This document shows positions 12,427-24,182 of a DNA stretch of 64,000 nucleotides, in pieces. The stretch is from positions 248,001 to 312,000 of the forward strand of contig NW_001799311.1 of the NCBI RefSeq assembly GCF_000165425.1, written 5' to 3'. The position numbers and the translations under genes were made by a program. Source of the stretch: Paramecium tetraurelia (lineage: Eukaryota > Ciliophora > Oligohymenophorea > Peniculida > Parameciidae). Under the pieces are notes generated by a model. The model worked only from the letters and a program-made list of their open reading frames with translations. It made no database searches and was not told where the DNA came from. How positions within the stretch are numbered: position 1 is the stretch's first letter; each line of letters starts with the position of its first letter.

Positions 12427-13663
12427 ATGATTGAATTATTGCTCCTCCTCTATATCGTAGTTTATTGTCCCTTAATAATCTACGTTTATTCATCCTTATT
12501 AAAGAAATATGAAGATCCTAAATATCATAGAGCAGATATTCCTGATAGGTTTTAGCCATTTAGAAGAACAGATTATAAAAATTGGAACAAATTGGAGATC
12601 TATTTTGGTGCCATTGTCTTGTTACCTCTTAGATTAATATTTGTACTAGGGTCGCTATTCGCTTTTGCATTTGTTTTTTTTGTCACAACTAAAGGTTCAT
12701 AAATTGTCATATAATTATAATAGACTTTAAACTAGAAAATCCATGGCCTGCTAATAGATATAAGTTTTTAAGATCGCCCCTGTAATTTTTGGCTAGAGCG
12801 TACTTATTTTTTTCAGGTTTTTACTAAATTAAATAGAGAGTCGTGAAGTAAAGATTATAGATCAATTTAGATATTCTGATTATGATTAAGACTATGTTTA
12901 AACCCAAATCAATGATCTAAGTCAGCCATCAATAATTGTATCAAACCATGTTAGTTGGTATGACACAATTACCTACGTTTTTAAATATTTGCCATCATTT
13001 GTTTCTAAAGACACTGTGAAGGAATATCCAGTTTTTGGTTGGATTACAACTAATCTCAAAAGTATTTTTGTTGAGAGGGAAAACGCAAATAATAGAAGAT
13101 AAGTTATGGTAGACATTTTGAATAGAGTGAATTTAATAAATTAAGGGCATCTATTTCCTCCAGTGTTAATTTTTCCTGAAGGAACAACTTCCAACGGAAA
13201 TTACATTTTATCATTCAAGAAGGGAGCATTTGAGCCATTACAACCAGTTAAAATATGTTGTTTAAAGTACTCACCAAGAAGGTTTAGTGTCGCAATGGAT
13301 TGCATAGGCATTTATGGTATCATAATTTTTATTATATAGCAACTACATTATTGTCATTGGTTTAATGGAAAAATGAATTAGAAATTATAGAATTTGATGG
13401 TCTTTATGATCCTGCTTATTTAAAGTTGGAATAGTACCCTGAAGAGAAAAGAGTAAAATATTGTTTTAAGTATTTAGTGGGAAATCTATGCTGAGAAGGT
13501 CAAGGATATAATGAGCAAATGTCTTGGACTAGAAAAAACTAACTCTGGATATAGGGAAGAATATGATTATGAAGTTGAAATCTTAGGAGAGAAGAAAAAA
13601 AAATCAACATAAAATAATATGAAATAGGCAAATTAAGTTGAGGATAAATAGAAAGTTGATTGA
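12427..13663 (+). CDS. Membrane acyltransferase (LPCAT/AGPAT, PlsC family)
   Basis: About 378 aa after removing four introns of 23-29 nt. An N-terminal hydrophobic helix (MIELLLLLYIVVYCPLIIYV) and a second one near residue 70 anchor it in the ER membrane. The acyltransferase domain shows block I NHVSWYD (NHxxxxD), a block II region around IFVEREN, and block III FPEGTTSNG. The form FPEGTTSNG is typical of lysophosphatidylcholine or glycerophosphate acyltransferases of the LPCAT/GPAT4 kind. Known role: transfer of an acyl chain from acyl-CoA to a lysophospholipid. The C-terminus is Lys/Gln-rich and lacks an EF-hand, so exact substrate is open. Confidence 0.88.
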
Positions 13664-13767
13664 TCTATTTTAACTATAACTAATTAGATTACATAATTTT
13701 AATATATATTAACATTCAATATTAGACTGTTTAAAATTATTTAATAATTTAAGTTAAAAATTTCAAA

Positions 13768-15091
13768 ATGGGAAATACTATGGTTTTAGAAAATGAGGAC
13801 TACATATCATCTAATATAAGTTTATTAAAGGATAACCTTAAGTACATTAGCTCTAAGAGACATCAATATTTTGGATAGATTCAAATATGGAAGAACAAAG
13901 CAAATCCTTAAGAATGGATATTTTCAAAAGTACATAGTGATTAAGCAAAATAGATTACTTAGATTGATATTGATTAAAATATTATTAATACTTAACATAT
14001 AGAAAGGAAGTCAATGAAACACGAAAATTTATTAAAATATTATGGTTGTACCATTAAAGAATAAACATTTTAAGGAACAATTAAAGAGTATAGAGTTTAT
14101 TATGAATTTTAATTAATCACTTTATCGAAGGTTCTTTAAGATTATAAATAGAATGGTTAATACGTTGCCGAGTCATTTATATGGAAAGTACTAATTTATG
14201 ATACTATTAGTTAATTACATAAATCTCAAATGTTTTTGGTTATCTAGAGTGTTAGAATAAGTACCACTAAAATATCACCTTGGATAGCCTCTTTTTTGAT
14301 AAAGAGAAAAATCTAAAAATTTTGGTATGACCTAATTTAAACATAGTATCATGGTGCTTTACCAAACATACTATCAACATATGCTTAAACATTAGGAAAT
14401 TATAATTCAAATATTTCTTTAACTCCTTAACAGATGAAGGATTACTAAAACCATCTAGCTTGTCTATAAATAAATCCTTTCAAGTAGGATTCATATTAAT
14501 TTGGAATTGTTTTAGTATCGATAATGAGTGGCAAAGGTAATAATATTGGTTTTTAAGTAATTTTAAGATGTCGCAAAGTGCACAGATTTTTATAAAGAAG
14601 TAATACATTATTAGTAAATATTAAATTTTTTGGGTTCAGCATTTCATTATTATTCCTAAAATTTGATTAATTTAGTAGTCAGCTTATTATAATATGATGA
14701 TTTATCAAGACCCAATATTTCCGAATTATTAAAAGCAAAAATTTATAAGAAACTTCCATTCTTAAACTAAAAATAGCTCAAGAAATATAAATAGCCTGAA
14801 AAAAATACTCTGAAAAGGATGGATTCAAAAATATCTTATTCCTTCTAAACGGAGAGAACTGATAGTTTAAATAATATTCTGACTGAACATAATAAGCTGA
14901 CTCGTTCGATAACAAATACCACAATAATCTATTCTTCGCCAGTAAAATTTTCATCAAGAACTTCAACTGCATATCCTAAAAAATATTCATTAGTAGATGG
15001 GTATTTTACTCCTAATACAAAATAATCAAGAACCATTTCATATAGATTTTTTACAAGTAATAAAAAGATTTAATCGCCTTATATACAATGA
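13768..15091 (+). CDS. Protein-kinase-like protein, probable pseudokinase
   Basis: Around 440 aa. It begins MGNTMVL, which could be N-myristoylated. N-lobe-like text (KHENLLKYYGC) and C-lobe features (KQDSYQFGIVLV, comparable to 'DVYSFGIVL', and later LLQYDDLSRPNISELL, comparable to 'R.p..eLL') indicate a kinase fold. I see no HRD catalytic loop, no DFG and no glycine loop, so activity is unlikely. The frame must change once between about 14,540 and 14,580 and no canonical intron explains it; total length is one base too long for an intact frame. This is either a one-base error or a damaged gene. The tail is Ser/Thr-rich. Confidence 0.6.
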
Positions 15092-15128
15092 TTATTTTAT
15101 ATAATATATACTGAATATTTAATGTTCT

Positions 15129-16271
15129 TCAATATTTTGAATATTTATTGTTGGTTTTGGTAACAGTTGTGGTTTTGTACTCTGTTACAGGCTTGGTTTC
15201 TGCCTTGCTTTTAAATTCAGTGAATTCCTTCTGGTAAGTTTCTGGTAAATATTTAGATCCTCTTTGCAATTATGAAGCAGATATATTATTTTGCAATTAA
15301 GAATTTCTTGCTTCAAAATTCTAGCTAGCTTTCTAATTGATCAAATCTAATTTAGAATTTATAGAATCTTTGGGATTTATTGGGTCTTATGATGAATATT
15401 CATATGTATCGGTTTTTCCATTGACTGTTGAGACTACTTATTTTCTTACTTCAGTTGGTTTATTTGTTCCTTTGCTTTCTACTGTATAAGTAGTTATCTT
15501 CTAATAATTTGAAGTTTGTGGTTACTGTTACTATTAATATTACATTTGAGGCATTTAATAACTTGTAGGTCCTGATGGAGGTAATTTTGATGGTTGGAAT
15601 GATTATTATTGGGTCAGTTAATCTTCCAAAATAGCGATTTGTTACTACTGTTGTTAGACTTTATTTGAGAGACTATTCATATTTAATCTTAACTCATCAT
15701 TTTCATGCTATAAATCATCAATATGTGCATGCAATTAATCTATTTCATTGGAATTTGCAGCCTATTGATTTGTTTTTTCCAGTTCTTTCTACAATCTTAC
15801 TACTTCATCACATTATTTCTAATAACGATTTACATATTCAAGCTTCTATAATCTTTCGTCTTTCAATTCTTTATGTATTTTATTTAGTTCTGCTTCCAAT
15901 TCTCCTAGTTGTTAATCCTTCATCTATTTGAATTAATCTAACTTCTACCTTTCCAATTGCAATTTTTGGATTAATTCTTCATTGCCTTGGTTATTTTACT
16001 TAAAATAAAGATTTATATCTTATACCTAATTTTGTTTAGCATATTGTAATTCTTATTACAAATACATTACATCTTGGTTTTTAAGTCTAAGTGCTTCTGT
16101 CATTCGTTATAGCTCTTATGTTAGCGTCCTCATCCTCTCAATGCAGCCAGTATGCCTTTCATTACTTTAGACCACATCAAGTTGTTGAGGAGATTATAAT
16201 TGCTGATTCATAGAGCCCCTTACATTCTCTTGTCTAATTACTGAGTTTCTTTTATCTTGTTGATAATTCAT
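15129..16271 (-). CDS. Coiled-coil protein, Gln-rich
   Basis: 380 aa in one uninterrupted ciliate-code frame with no intron (start MNYQQDKRNSVIRQEN, stop at 15129-15131). A long central region, roughly residues 60-220, is an alpha-helical coiled coil (ELQRMTEALRLKNQDVMYLQ and onward, LERQKLDQFKQMKDQQLGEL). The N- and C-terminal parts are polar and probably disordered, ending in a Thr/Lys-rich tail (TTTVTKTNNKYSKY). No catalytic motif. Such proteins in ciliates are often cytoskeletal or basal-body components, but that is inference. It ends 46 bp from the stop of the next minus-strand gene. Confidence 0.75.
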
Positions 16272-16317
16272 TTATTTATGCAAAATAATTAAATAAAAGA
16301 AAACTTTCAAATCATAA

Positions 16318-16947
16318 TCAAATTCCAGTTGTATGCTACAAAATATAAGTAAATATAGCCATTAGGTCTTTTTTATCTATTTTTTTATCTCTGTAAATGT
16401 CAAAAATTTCAATTAAAATAACTTGATCTTGCTTATCTAATTTTTAATAACCCAAAGTCTCCATTAGTTAACTCATTTTGTTAAGATCAAGAATTTCGTT
16501 TTGATCACAAAGTAAATTCAGACACTCTTATAATGGATCATAATCTGTAATAGGTTCGCCATTCCATAATTCATAAATATCTTTGGCACTGACTTCTTGT
16601 TTTCCTTGAAAAACAGTGTTTATTAATGATATATCAGCATTGGGATTACATAATTCTATTTTATTGTAACTTCTTACACATTCTCTTTTTTAGATCCTGC
16701 ACAGAGATTTTGCCATTCTAAGTGCCAGGAACTTTTTTTAAGATTCTCTCCATTTCCCCCTGATCAAAATACACATTGTCATGATGTTTACCAAATATTT
16801 TATAATCTGAAAGTTATATATTCTTTTACCCAAAACTCCTGTTCCTTATAATTGATTGATATATTTTTTCAATTATATAGCTGACTACCTTTTGGCATTT
16901 GCTTATTGTGGCTGCTATTAAATAGGCTATTTATTAGGCTGATTCAT
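16318..16947 (-). CDS. Small EF-hand-like (calmodulin-fold) protein
   Basis: 194 aa after removing two introns (22 and 23 nt). A Gln/Pro-rich N-terminus is followed by helices and loops with the spacing of a calmodulin fold: VYFDQGEMERILKKVPGT.NGKISVQDL, and IEIFDIYRDKKIDKKDLMAI. The loops keep the central Gly/Ile but lack most acidic calcium ligands, so calcium binding is doubtful. It could be a divergent centrin or light-chain-like protein. Spliced length is an exact multiple of three. Confidence 0.65.
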
Positions 16948-17219
16948 CTAATATAATATATTTAAGTGATTATAGATTTTGATTAAATTGGTTTAATCAA
17001 AAGAACAATATAAGATGACTAAATTCTAAAGAATATAATTATTTCACTATTAATAAAGGGAATTATGATGAACTTCTCATAATTTAAAGTTTAAAACATC
17101 TATAAAAGAATATATCAGAGTTCTAAGGAAATGATGTATTATTAAATAAAAAACATAAAATCAAAATAAGACTTAATTTAAATCTTAATAATATAGTTGA
17201 AGACTTAGTTATTATATGA

Positions 17220-18195
17220 TCAGAAAATGCTACAACAATGATTTCTATTTTTTGACATGCTTTAATTGTCAATTAAACCTTCATATCTTAAATATTTGAA
17301 TCCATTATTAGAAAAAGGTTCCAACATTCTATTTATGACTTCTATCATATCTAAAATTTTATAATCTATTTCTTTTATTTCCTCTTTCAAAGTATTAATT
17401 ATTGTTTTCTTAAAATCTCTTGTCATGTTGAACACTAATGAAATCCTATAATAACATAGTTTTAAATACTTTAAATCATAAATAATAGGATTATTTGAAT
17501 CCTCAAAAAATCTAATTTGGAGTGTCTAAAGATATTCATCTGATTCCAGTTTTACGCAATTATGACATATTTACTATTGATAAAATATCAAATGATACAT
17601 AAATCATGTCAACTGAAATAGCTTCAAGCATTTTATTATTACTAGAAAATAAAGCAAAATTTAATTTTTGTTTAGCATCAAATGGACAAGTATACTTTAT
17701 TTAAGGGTATAATTTTTGATCATTTAAATACAATTGATAATTATCATCGTTAGGTTAATTGAGTATAAATATTTGATAATATTCTTTGGAAGTGACGAAT
17801 ATTTTGTTAGCATCTATTTTGTGAAGAATTTCTATATTATTTTTCAAATTATTGATGAGTTCATCTAACTGTAGTATTTTTAGATGCTTTATTTTGATAC
17901 TGTCCAATAATTCCTCAACAAACATGTTTGCAGTGAATTCTAGAGAATTGGAAGACCTCTTAAATGATTATATGACATACATTTGTTAAAGGAGTTAGGA
18001 AACCCTCTCTCACATTGTTTTGGCACTCCTTGATTACATCTTTCAACGGATGATCACTTGAAAGCTTTTAAATGAAGGGAACGTTTTCATTGATAGGGTC
18101 ATTTTATTCAATATTCTAGTTTTTTAGAGAATACAAAAGACTCAGCCTTTTCTTGTTTATTTCTCTTGCTCTAGGTGATAGGAAATCAAGTTCCA
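17220..18195 (-). CDS. Hypothetical alpha-helical protein
   Basis: About 310 aa, beginning MELDFLSPRAREINKKRLS. At least one 22-nt intron (GTATGTCATATAATCATTTAAG) joins LTPLTN to RSSNSLEF, and the middle around 17,520-17,560 may hold another. The sequence is rich in Lys, Ile, Leu and Asn, with helix-forming stretches (ILQLDELINNLKNNIEILHK) and a C-terminal cysteine pair (NHCCSIF). I recognise no domain. It lies 36 bp downstream of the alveolin gene on the same strand. Confidence 0.6.
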
Positions 18196-18231
18196 TTAAA
18201 TAATTAATAATATTTAAGTGACAAATAATTC

Positions 18232-19270
18232 TCATCTTCTTTAATTTAAATAATCTCTAGCGCTTTTATCTCTGCCATGATATCCTCTATTCGGCATGGT
18301 TGATGATTATCTGGATCCACCCCCTCCATTACCATATCTACTTTCATAAAATCCACCTTAATTTCCATATTGAGGTCCAAACTTCGATTAAAATTTACTA
18401 AAATTGAAATCATCTTCATCATCAGAACTCAATCCTTACTTATGTCTTCTTCTTCTTCTTCTTTGTTTAATTTCCTCAATAATTCGTGTATATTTTTCTA
18501 TCAATTCATCATCATCTTCATCTGTTTAATCATCATCATCTCCATCATCACTTTCTGTAACTTTTTATTAATAACCTGTGATTTAAGTAGGAGGAACTTT
18601 GTTTTTATACAAATCTTCAGGATTAGAAAGTGGATTTCCCATATCATCTGTAATAAATTAGTTTTGTTGATTAGGATACTTAATTTCTTGTTTATAGGGT
18701 TTTGGTACCATAACTTCGTAAGGTATTTCCACAGGAATTGGTACTTTCTCTTAAAAATTAATTAATATTTATACCTATGATTGTTTAAACAGGTATATAT
18801 TCTACAATAGTCCTCTCCACTGGAACAATTTCTTCTATTTCTTGTTCCTCCATTTTCACTATTTATTTTTTTTATGGAATATAATTCACTTTCCTCTCAA
18901 TTTAAGCTGGCTATGTTATTTGCAATGGAGGAGGTTGAACAATTTATTATTAATATTAGACTTATGGTTAAGGTTAAATTAAATTTTAAACAACTAATGG
19001 CTGTTATTAATAATTTATTAAGTGCTGAGATAATTATCCTTGATTCACTCCCTAAAGTGGCATTGAAAATTAGAGAGGCAACTATCCTTTATATTGCCCA
19101 ACTCCTGGAAAAGGTAGTTAAGCACTTAAAGGCACAAAAGTTTATTATGAATTCTATTATTATAGTCCAAAAGTCGGCTGAATCATTCCTAATCCCATTT
19201 AAACATTCTAGCCTGGACCAGCACTTAATCTTGGACCTTACAATTAGCCTTGTACACTTTATGCTAACAT
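18232..19270 (-). CDS. Alveolin-type protein of the cortical alveoli
   Basis: 337 aa after one 25-nt intron (18750-18774). The first ~130 residues are Gln/Pro/Leu/Gly-rich (QPQPQVQYQQQIVQPPP). The core carries alveolin-type Val/Pro/Glu repeats: EEIVPVERTIVEYIPVQ, then VPIPVEIPYEVMVPKPY. A Ser/Asp/Glu-acidic segment, a run of Arg and a Gly-rich tail follow. Alveolins (known from apicomplexans and ciliates as IMC or epiplasm-associated proteins) form the membrane skeleton under the alveolar sacs. The ATG is 73 bp from the tRNA gene on the other side. The plus strand over this gene is open in the standard code, but that frame is antisense to these Gln codons. Confidence 0.8.
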
Positions 19271-19343
19271 TCTATTCAATTAATAAATTAATTATTAGGT
19301 TTTGTCAGTTAAATGCTTATTAGTATTCAACCTATCATTACAA

Positions 19344-19422
19344 GTTGACGTGGCCGAGTGGTCTAAGGCGCTGGATTAAGGCTCCAGTCCGAAAGGGCGC
19401 GAGTTCGAACCTCGCCGTCAAC
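19344..19422 (+). tRNA. tRNA-Leu (anticodon AAG)
   Basis: A complete cloverleaf: acceptor stem GTTGACG paired with CGTCAAC, D-arm in TGGCCGAGTGGTC, anticodon stem CTGGA/TCCAG enclosing TTAAGGC with anticodon AAG, a long type-II variable arm as expected for Leu, and T-arm GCGAG TTCGAAC CTCGC. Internal box A (TGGCCGAGTGG) and box B (GTTCGAACC) suit RNA polymerase III. No intron is seen. A34 would be inosine to read CTT and CTC. Confidence 0.95.
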
Positions 19423-19423
19423 A

Positions 19424-19432
19424 TTTTTTTTT
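19424..19432 (+). terminator. Poly-T terminator of the tRNA gene
   Basis: A run of T residues starts two bases after the tRNA acceptor stem, the usual RNA polymerase III stop signal. Confidence 0.7.
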
Positions 19433-19467
19433 ATATTTCAGCTCTAATCAATAATATTTTTATTTTT

Positions 19468-20121
19468 ATGAAAACCAAAGACCTTGCATCGTGTCAATTT
19501 CCAGATAACAAATAGCAGTTTTATTTATTTATTATTCTCTATAGATTGTTAGATATTTATCTACTTACCTTTTATAAAAAGCCCCCGATATAACCAATCC
19601 CTGTAAACCAATAAAGCACCTAAAGAAAGTTGTCTATCAAAAGAAAAGCAGGTTCGGTTAAAGAAATCTTCTAAGAAAATGCAAAGCCAATTAAGGATCA
19701 ACTTCACCTACAACCATTAAAACAAAATTAATTTCAGAGAGTTCTATCTTAAAATACTAGATGTAAAGACATCCCTGAAGAAATTGCTACAGAAAGACCA
19801 TCTCTCTCTAAGTCGAAGAATAAAAGATACAAAAGTGTAAATCTAACCAAAAAGTTTTAATATTTACATAAAAAAATTGAACCACTAGAAACAACCCAAA
19901 ATATTAACTAGTATCAATCTTATAGAATAAATTGCAATCCTATTAATAGTAATTTGGAATCAAAATGGAATAGCTAATTAAATCAATTAGAATAATTTAG
20001 TTAAAATTCAGAATTATATCCTCAAAATAATAATCCTTGTCAAAACAAGGTGTACCATAAAAAATTGATTTTTCCAAAAGAATTTTCAGCGAATGGTCTA
20101 TACAAGAAATATTTTGCTTGA
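19468..20121 (+). CDS. Hypothetical basic protein
   Basis: 217 aa in one frame (MKTKDLASCQFPDNKQQ ...), or 208 aa if the in-frame 27-nt candidate intron GTTTTATTTATTTATTATTCTCTATAG is removed; the hydrophobic run it encodes looks more like intron than protein. The remainder is Lys/Ser/Asn-rich and probably disordered (RPSLSKSKNKRYKSVNLTKK), ending FSANGLYKKYFA. No known domain. Starts 46 bp after the tRNA gene. Confidence 0.55.
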
Positions 20122-21198
20122 TCAAGACTTGATTTAATTAATTTTATTTAAAATTATGATGGTTATTATTATATAGAAAATACCAATTCAAAAAGTATGA
20201 CACTTTAAACTTCAAATTTTATAAAATTAACAATTTTTTCCTACTCATAGTATAATTTTGAACTTAAATTACAATGATACCTTAATTTCTGTAAAGTTGA
20301 TTATATTACCCATGTAAAATATGTTACAACAAATTAACCAACTTAAAATAGAAATATTTTAATTCAGAACTAATTTCTAAAATTAACTACATTAAATATG
20401 ATTGGTAACTTATTTAAGAAAATATTTTAATTTGATAAAGCTCTTACTAAATAAAATATTTAAAATACAGTAATTATTACAACAAAGATATATCCATAAA
20501 TGATGATGTCTTGAAAGTAAACGAAATAGGGGAAACAAGCATTGTATTTGTCAATAATCGATTAATATTTTGACGTATCCTCTGGTGTTGATAAATCTAG
20601 ATTCAACTATAGTATAATTTACTTATTAAGTCGTTTGATATTAAAATATTTTTATCTTATTCTTTTCATCTGAATTATTTCTTTATGATACCTATTTTCA
20701 CTTTCGTAATTTCAAACATAAATTTTAATTGAAAAGATTCATCTGATTTCCTTTATTCAAATTTTTTCAGCAATTTCTTTATCAAAAAAACCATACTAAC
20801 ACTGAATGTCTAATTTTTGAAAGGGTTCTTTAAAATAAAATATACTCAATGTTGAAATAAGAGATAATTATTCTAAGTTTAATAGATGTATTTGGTATTT
20901 TACTTTGATGACAAGTTATGATAAAAATATATTAACTTAATCAAATTATATATGGTATAGATATGTAATACATCAAAGAGTTAGGGAATCATAAAGATTA
21001 TTCATGTAAATTATTATGGCATTTTTGTTAAAGATTAGTTAGAAAAGCAATCCACAGAAATGAAAATGAAATAAATACATAGATATATACTTTGACCATA
21101 TTAATATCCAGATTACAATACAAATAGAAATATCAAATATCTCTATGTATTACAAGTTATATAGTATTAATATCATTGTTTAATGTACATATTTTATA
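20122..21198. other. Intergenic, AT-rich
   Basis: About 1.1 kb with no supported gene on either strand. Only short frames with AT-biased composition are seen. Confidence 0.5.
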
Positions 21199-21690
21199 TT
21201 GATCATGCTTCTTAATTTATTTGGAGTCTTTCGCACAAATCCTTAAGGTATGTAATATTTTAATTGATTCTTGAGTTTTTATCCTTTATAATAGAGCATG
21301 CCACAACATTTCTACTTGTACCACACATTCTGCCTAAGTCGACCTTGCTCTTAACAAAAACATAAGGGACATTCTAAGTTGGTCAATATTTCGAATACCT
21401 TGTCCCTCGCATAATAATGGCAAATGAAGAACGATTTCTTAATGGAGTTGTATCAGCAAGCCAATTATAACCAACTCTGCAATACCTCTATTTAATGTTT
21501 TGGGTAGTTTCATTGGCTCCTTTTTTTTTAACTATTGATTGTAATCAGGATTTACTTATTTTAAGGCAGCTGCTTATTATGCAAGTTCTAGAAATTTAAG
21601 GTTCTACTTCTTCGTTAGCTAAAGGCTGGGCTCTTTCTGGATATTCTCCTTGCTATTTATATAGGCATTCAATTTACCATTAGTTATTAT
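21199..21690 (-). pseudogene. Decayed SNU13/NHP2L1 (15.5K snRNP protein) copy
   Basis: Pieces in different frames, in the right order, match the L7Ae-family protein SNU13: YPERAQPLANEE, then KFLELAQQAAALKQ, then KKKGANETT, then KTLNRGIAELVII, then ADTTPL, then EIVLHLPLLCEG, then NVPYVFVKSKVDLGRMCGTS and VVACSIIKDKNS, ending LCERLQIN. The frame changes at least four times by single-base steps. One candidate intron (GTATTCG...ACTTAG) lies before NVPYVF but does not repair the frame. The intact protein binds U4 snRNA and box C/D RNAs; this copy cannot encode it. Confidence 0.8.
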
Positions 21691-21918
21691 GTTTACAAAA
21701 TATTAAATGTTAATTAAAAGTTAAATTTATATTGGGTATATATAATCAATAGTACGTGAATTTAGATTAGACTTTATTCTAAAGAATCTTGGAGTGCTTA
21801 TTGTAATTTATATTCAGAAATATTAATAAATAATATAATGAATTCTATAATTTTAATATTAGCTAGCAGATAAGAATACATATTTCACCTTTAAATTTTG
21901 GAAGCTTAGATAAATTCA

Positions 21919-23278
21919 ATGTCGAGTAATGATCGAATGTATTTGATGTAAAAAATACAATACAAGATCTTAAAGGTGGAGCAGAGAAGAATTTAAATAG
22001 AATCCCAAACATTATTGAATTATTCTGAGCCTCGTAAATTTTTATAGAAACTTGTGAAAAAATATATAAAAATTCAAGGTTATTATTACTAAAAATTGCA
22101 AGTATTAAGACATGTAAATAGTTATATTTCCCAATTTTCAGTTAAAGAAAATAATTTTTACCAATGCAAAGAAATTAACTATTCAAAATAGCCAGCAATT
22201 CTACAATGAGCACAACAGAAATCATACAACTAATTATCAATTTATAAAAAGAAAGACTGGTTCGTTAAATTGATTCCTTAGTTAAATCCATAAATAGAAA
22301 TGAAGCATTATAGTATTCTAATTTATATAAACTAGAACTGATTTAATCACAAATAGAAACGAGAAGTTTTGTTAAGATCCAATCTAGAGTTTGGAATACT
22401 TAAATCATATACACTTAACTTATTATTTATAAAATAAGCCTACTTACAAAAATGATCCATACGATATCATGAATTTAGATGAATAAACAAAAGAGTTTTT
22501 AATATCAGGTTTTAAAAGCTACGTTTGTTGTTTAACTAAAACCAAAAATGTATTTATTCCAATAGAAAGCACTCAAGAAATTACTCTATTTAGATATGAA
22601 AAGTATTGGAAAATCCTAAATGATCAAAATAATGCTCTTAATAAGAGGATAACCAAATTCTATTTTAAAAATTACCAATAAATTTAAACCACTCTTGAGA
22701 AACAAATAATCTGCTCGGTACATCGTTTACCAGTAAAACTCCATCAAAAGTAAAACAAAAGAAATATATTTCATAAAATAAGATTAAGCAAATAAGAAAA
22801 TGAAGGCAGAAATTCTAGGACATTTTAAGATGGGTTCTAGACTGATAAAGAACCCTATGTGGGGAATTCTGTTGGCATAGAATCATAAGGTGAGATATTT
22901 TCTCATTTAAAGAACATTGTACTGTCTTCATCTAAAACAAGAGAGTAAAAATCAAATTATGAGAATAAAAAATATATTCTTAGAGATAGTTAAATTCGAA
23001 ATGAACATGAGATGATTTAAAGTTAATTGGTTTTATGTGGTAAATCTATGAAATTCCCTTATAATGAGTAAGAGAAGAAAAGAATCCTAAGTAATATCTT
23101 TGAAAATAAGGACAATGCTAATAATGCTTCTAAAGACAAATCAGTTGAACAGGTGTCACTTTCTTTAACCAAAAATTTGAAAATCTAAAAATAAGGATTG
23201 AGTAATAAATACCACTTAATAAAAATCAAACAAAACTGCAGTCAGCTTAAATTATAACAGTTATAATTATAAAATTGA
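21919..23278 (+). CDS. Hypothetical coiled-coil/disordered protein
   Basis: 428 aa after removing three introns (28, 22 and 23 nt; the last is GTATTCTAATTTATATAAACTAG near 22,316). The exact fit of length to three supports the model. N-terminus MSSNDRMYLMQKIQYKIL is helical and basic; the middle has KPTYKNDPYDIMNLDEQTKE and a hydrophobic core (FLISGFKSYVCCLTKTKNVF); the rest is Lys/Asn/Ser-rich. No family recognised. Confidence 0.65.
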
Positions 23279-23399
23279 ATTATGTTATTCATATGATAAA
23301 GAAACTTATTACAACTATTAGTTTATAGGTTTTATTTAACAGTTGAAACATAACAATTGCGATAATAAATGATTTTTATTATGAATTTTAATAATTATA

Positions 23400-24182
23400 A
23401 TGTAAAACCTAGAAAAGCTATTGATAGCTCCAAAGCAATACAAATTCTACTTAATAATTCATCATTGTTTGAATTTAATACACGGAGTATACTATTGCAA
23501 AAATTACCTTGATAACCTGATAAATGATAGATTGCCATTCACATTAGCATGGTTTAGATGCTCATTTTTATTTTTGATTTTTATACTAAGTTTAGGTGCA
23601 TCCATCCTTTATGTTTTAATAATACCTTAAATAATTACTTTAAATTAATAGCGTACAAGGGATTTTATCAATTCATTTAAATTATTGTTAAAACAAAAAT
23701 TGAATACATATATGGGGTGGATAGAAGATATTGTGTATTTACTATATTGTTTTGGATTGGGATTGATGATTTGGGACATTCTGACGACTTAAGAAGAAGA
23801 AATTCAAGATGTAATGTAAAATTAATAATTTATTATAAATAGAAATTCTATAAGATATTAAGTTACAATCGGCATTGTCAAATACCTTATCATTAAGTTT
23901 GTTTTAGAGAAATGGATGCAGAAAGCTATATTACAAACGGAATAAAATTTAATAATGAAAACATATTAATTGAATGAAAAATCAGAAATAATCTAAGAAC
24001 TCTGTCCAATATGTTATGATTCCTTCAAATCTAAAGAACAAATAGCACAATATTTATGTCCAGGAAATCATAAATTTCATCAGGAATGCTTAATGAAATG
24101 GTTATAAGCGCCTTATAATAAAAGAAAGTCATGTCCTTACTGCAAATAACAACCATTAAATCGAACTAAAGACTTTTTATGA
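23400..24182 (+). CDS. RING-H2 finger membrane protein, probable E3 ubiquitin ligase
   Basis: 260 aa in one frame without introns. Two or three hydrophobic segments (FLFLIFILSLGASILYVLII; IVYLLYCFGLGLMIWDIL; YQVTIGIVKYLIIKFVL) precede a C-terminal RING-H2 finger: CPICYDSF ... C..NHKFHQECLMKWL ... SCPYC. All eight zinc ligands are visible. Known role of this arrangement: membrane-anchored E3 ligase with the RING in the cytosol. Substrates unknown. Confidence 0.88.

Noticed and set aside
15665..15931. 88-codon plus-strand ORF rich in His/Leu/Ile
   Set aside because: It is antisense to the Gln-rich coiled-coil gene at 15129-16271, whose minus-strand frame is continuous for 380 codons.
18370..18765. 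131-codon plus-strand ORF rich in Ile/Phe/Ser
   Set aside because: Antisense to the acidic and Arg-rich part of the alveolin gene.
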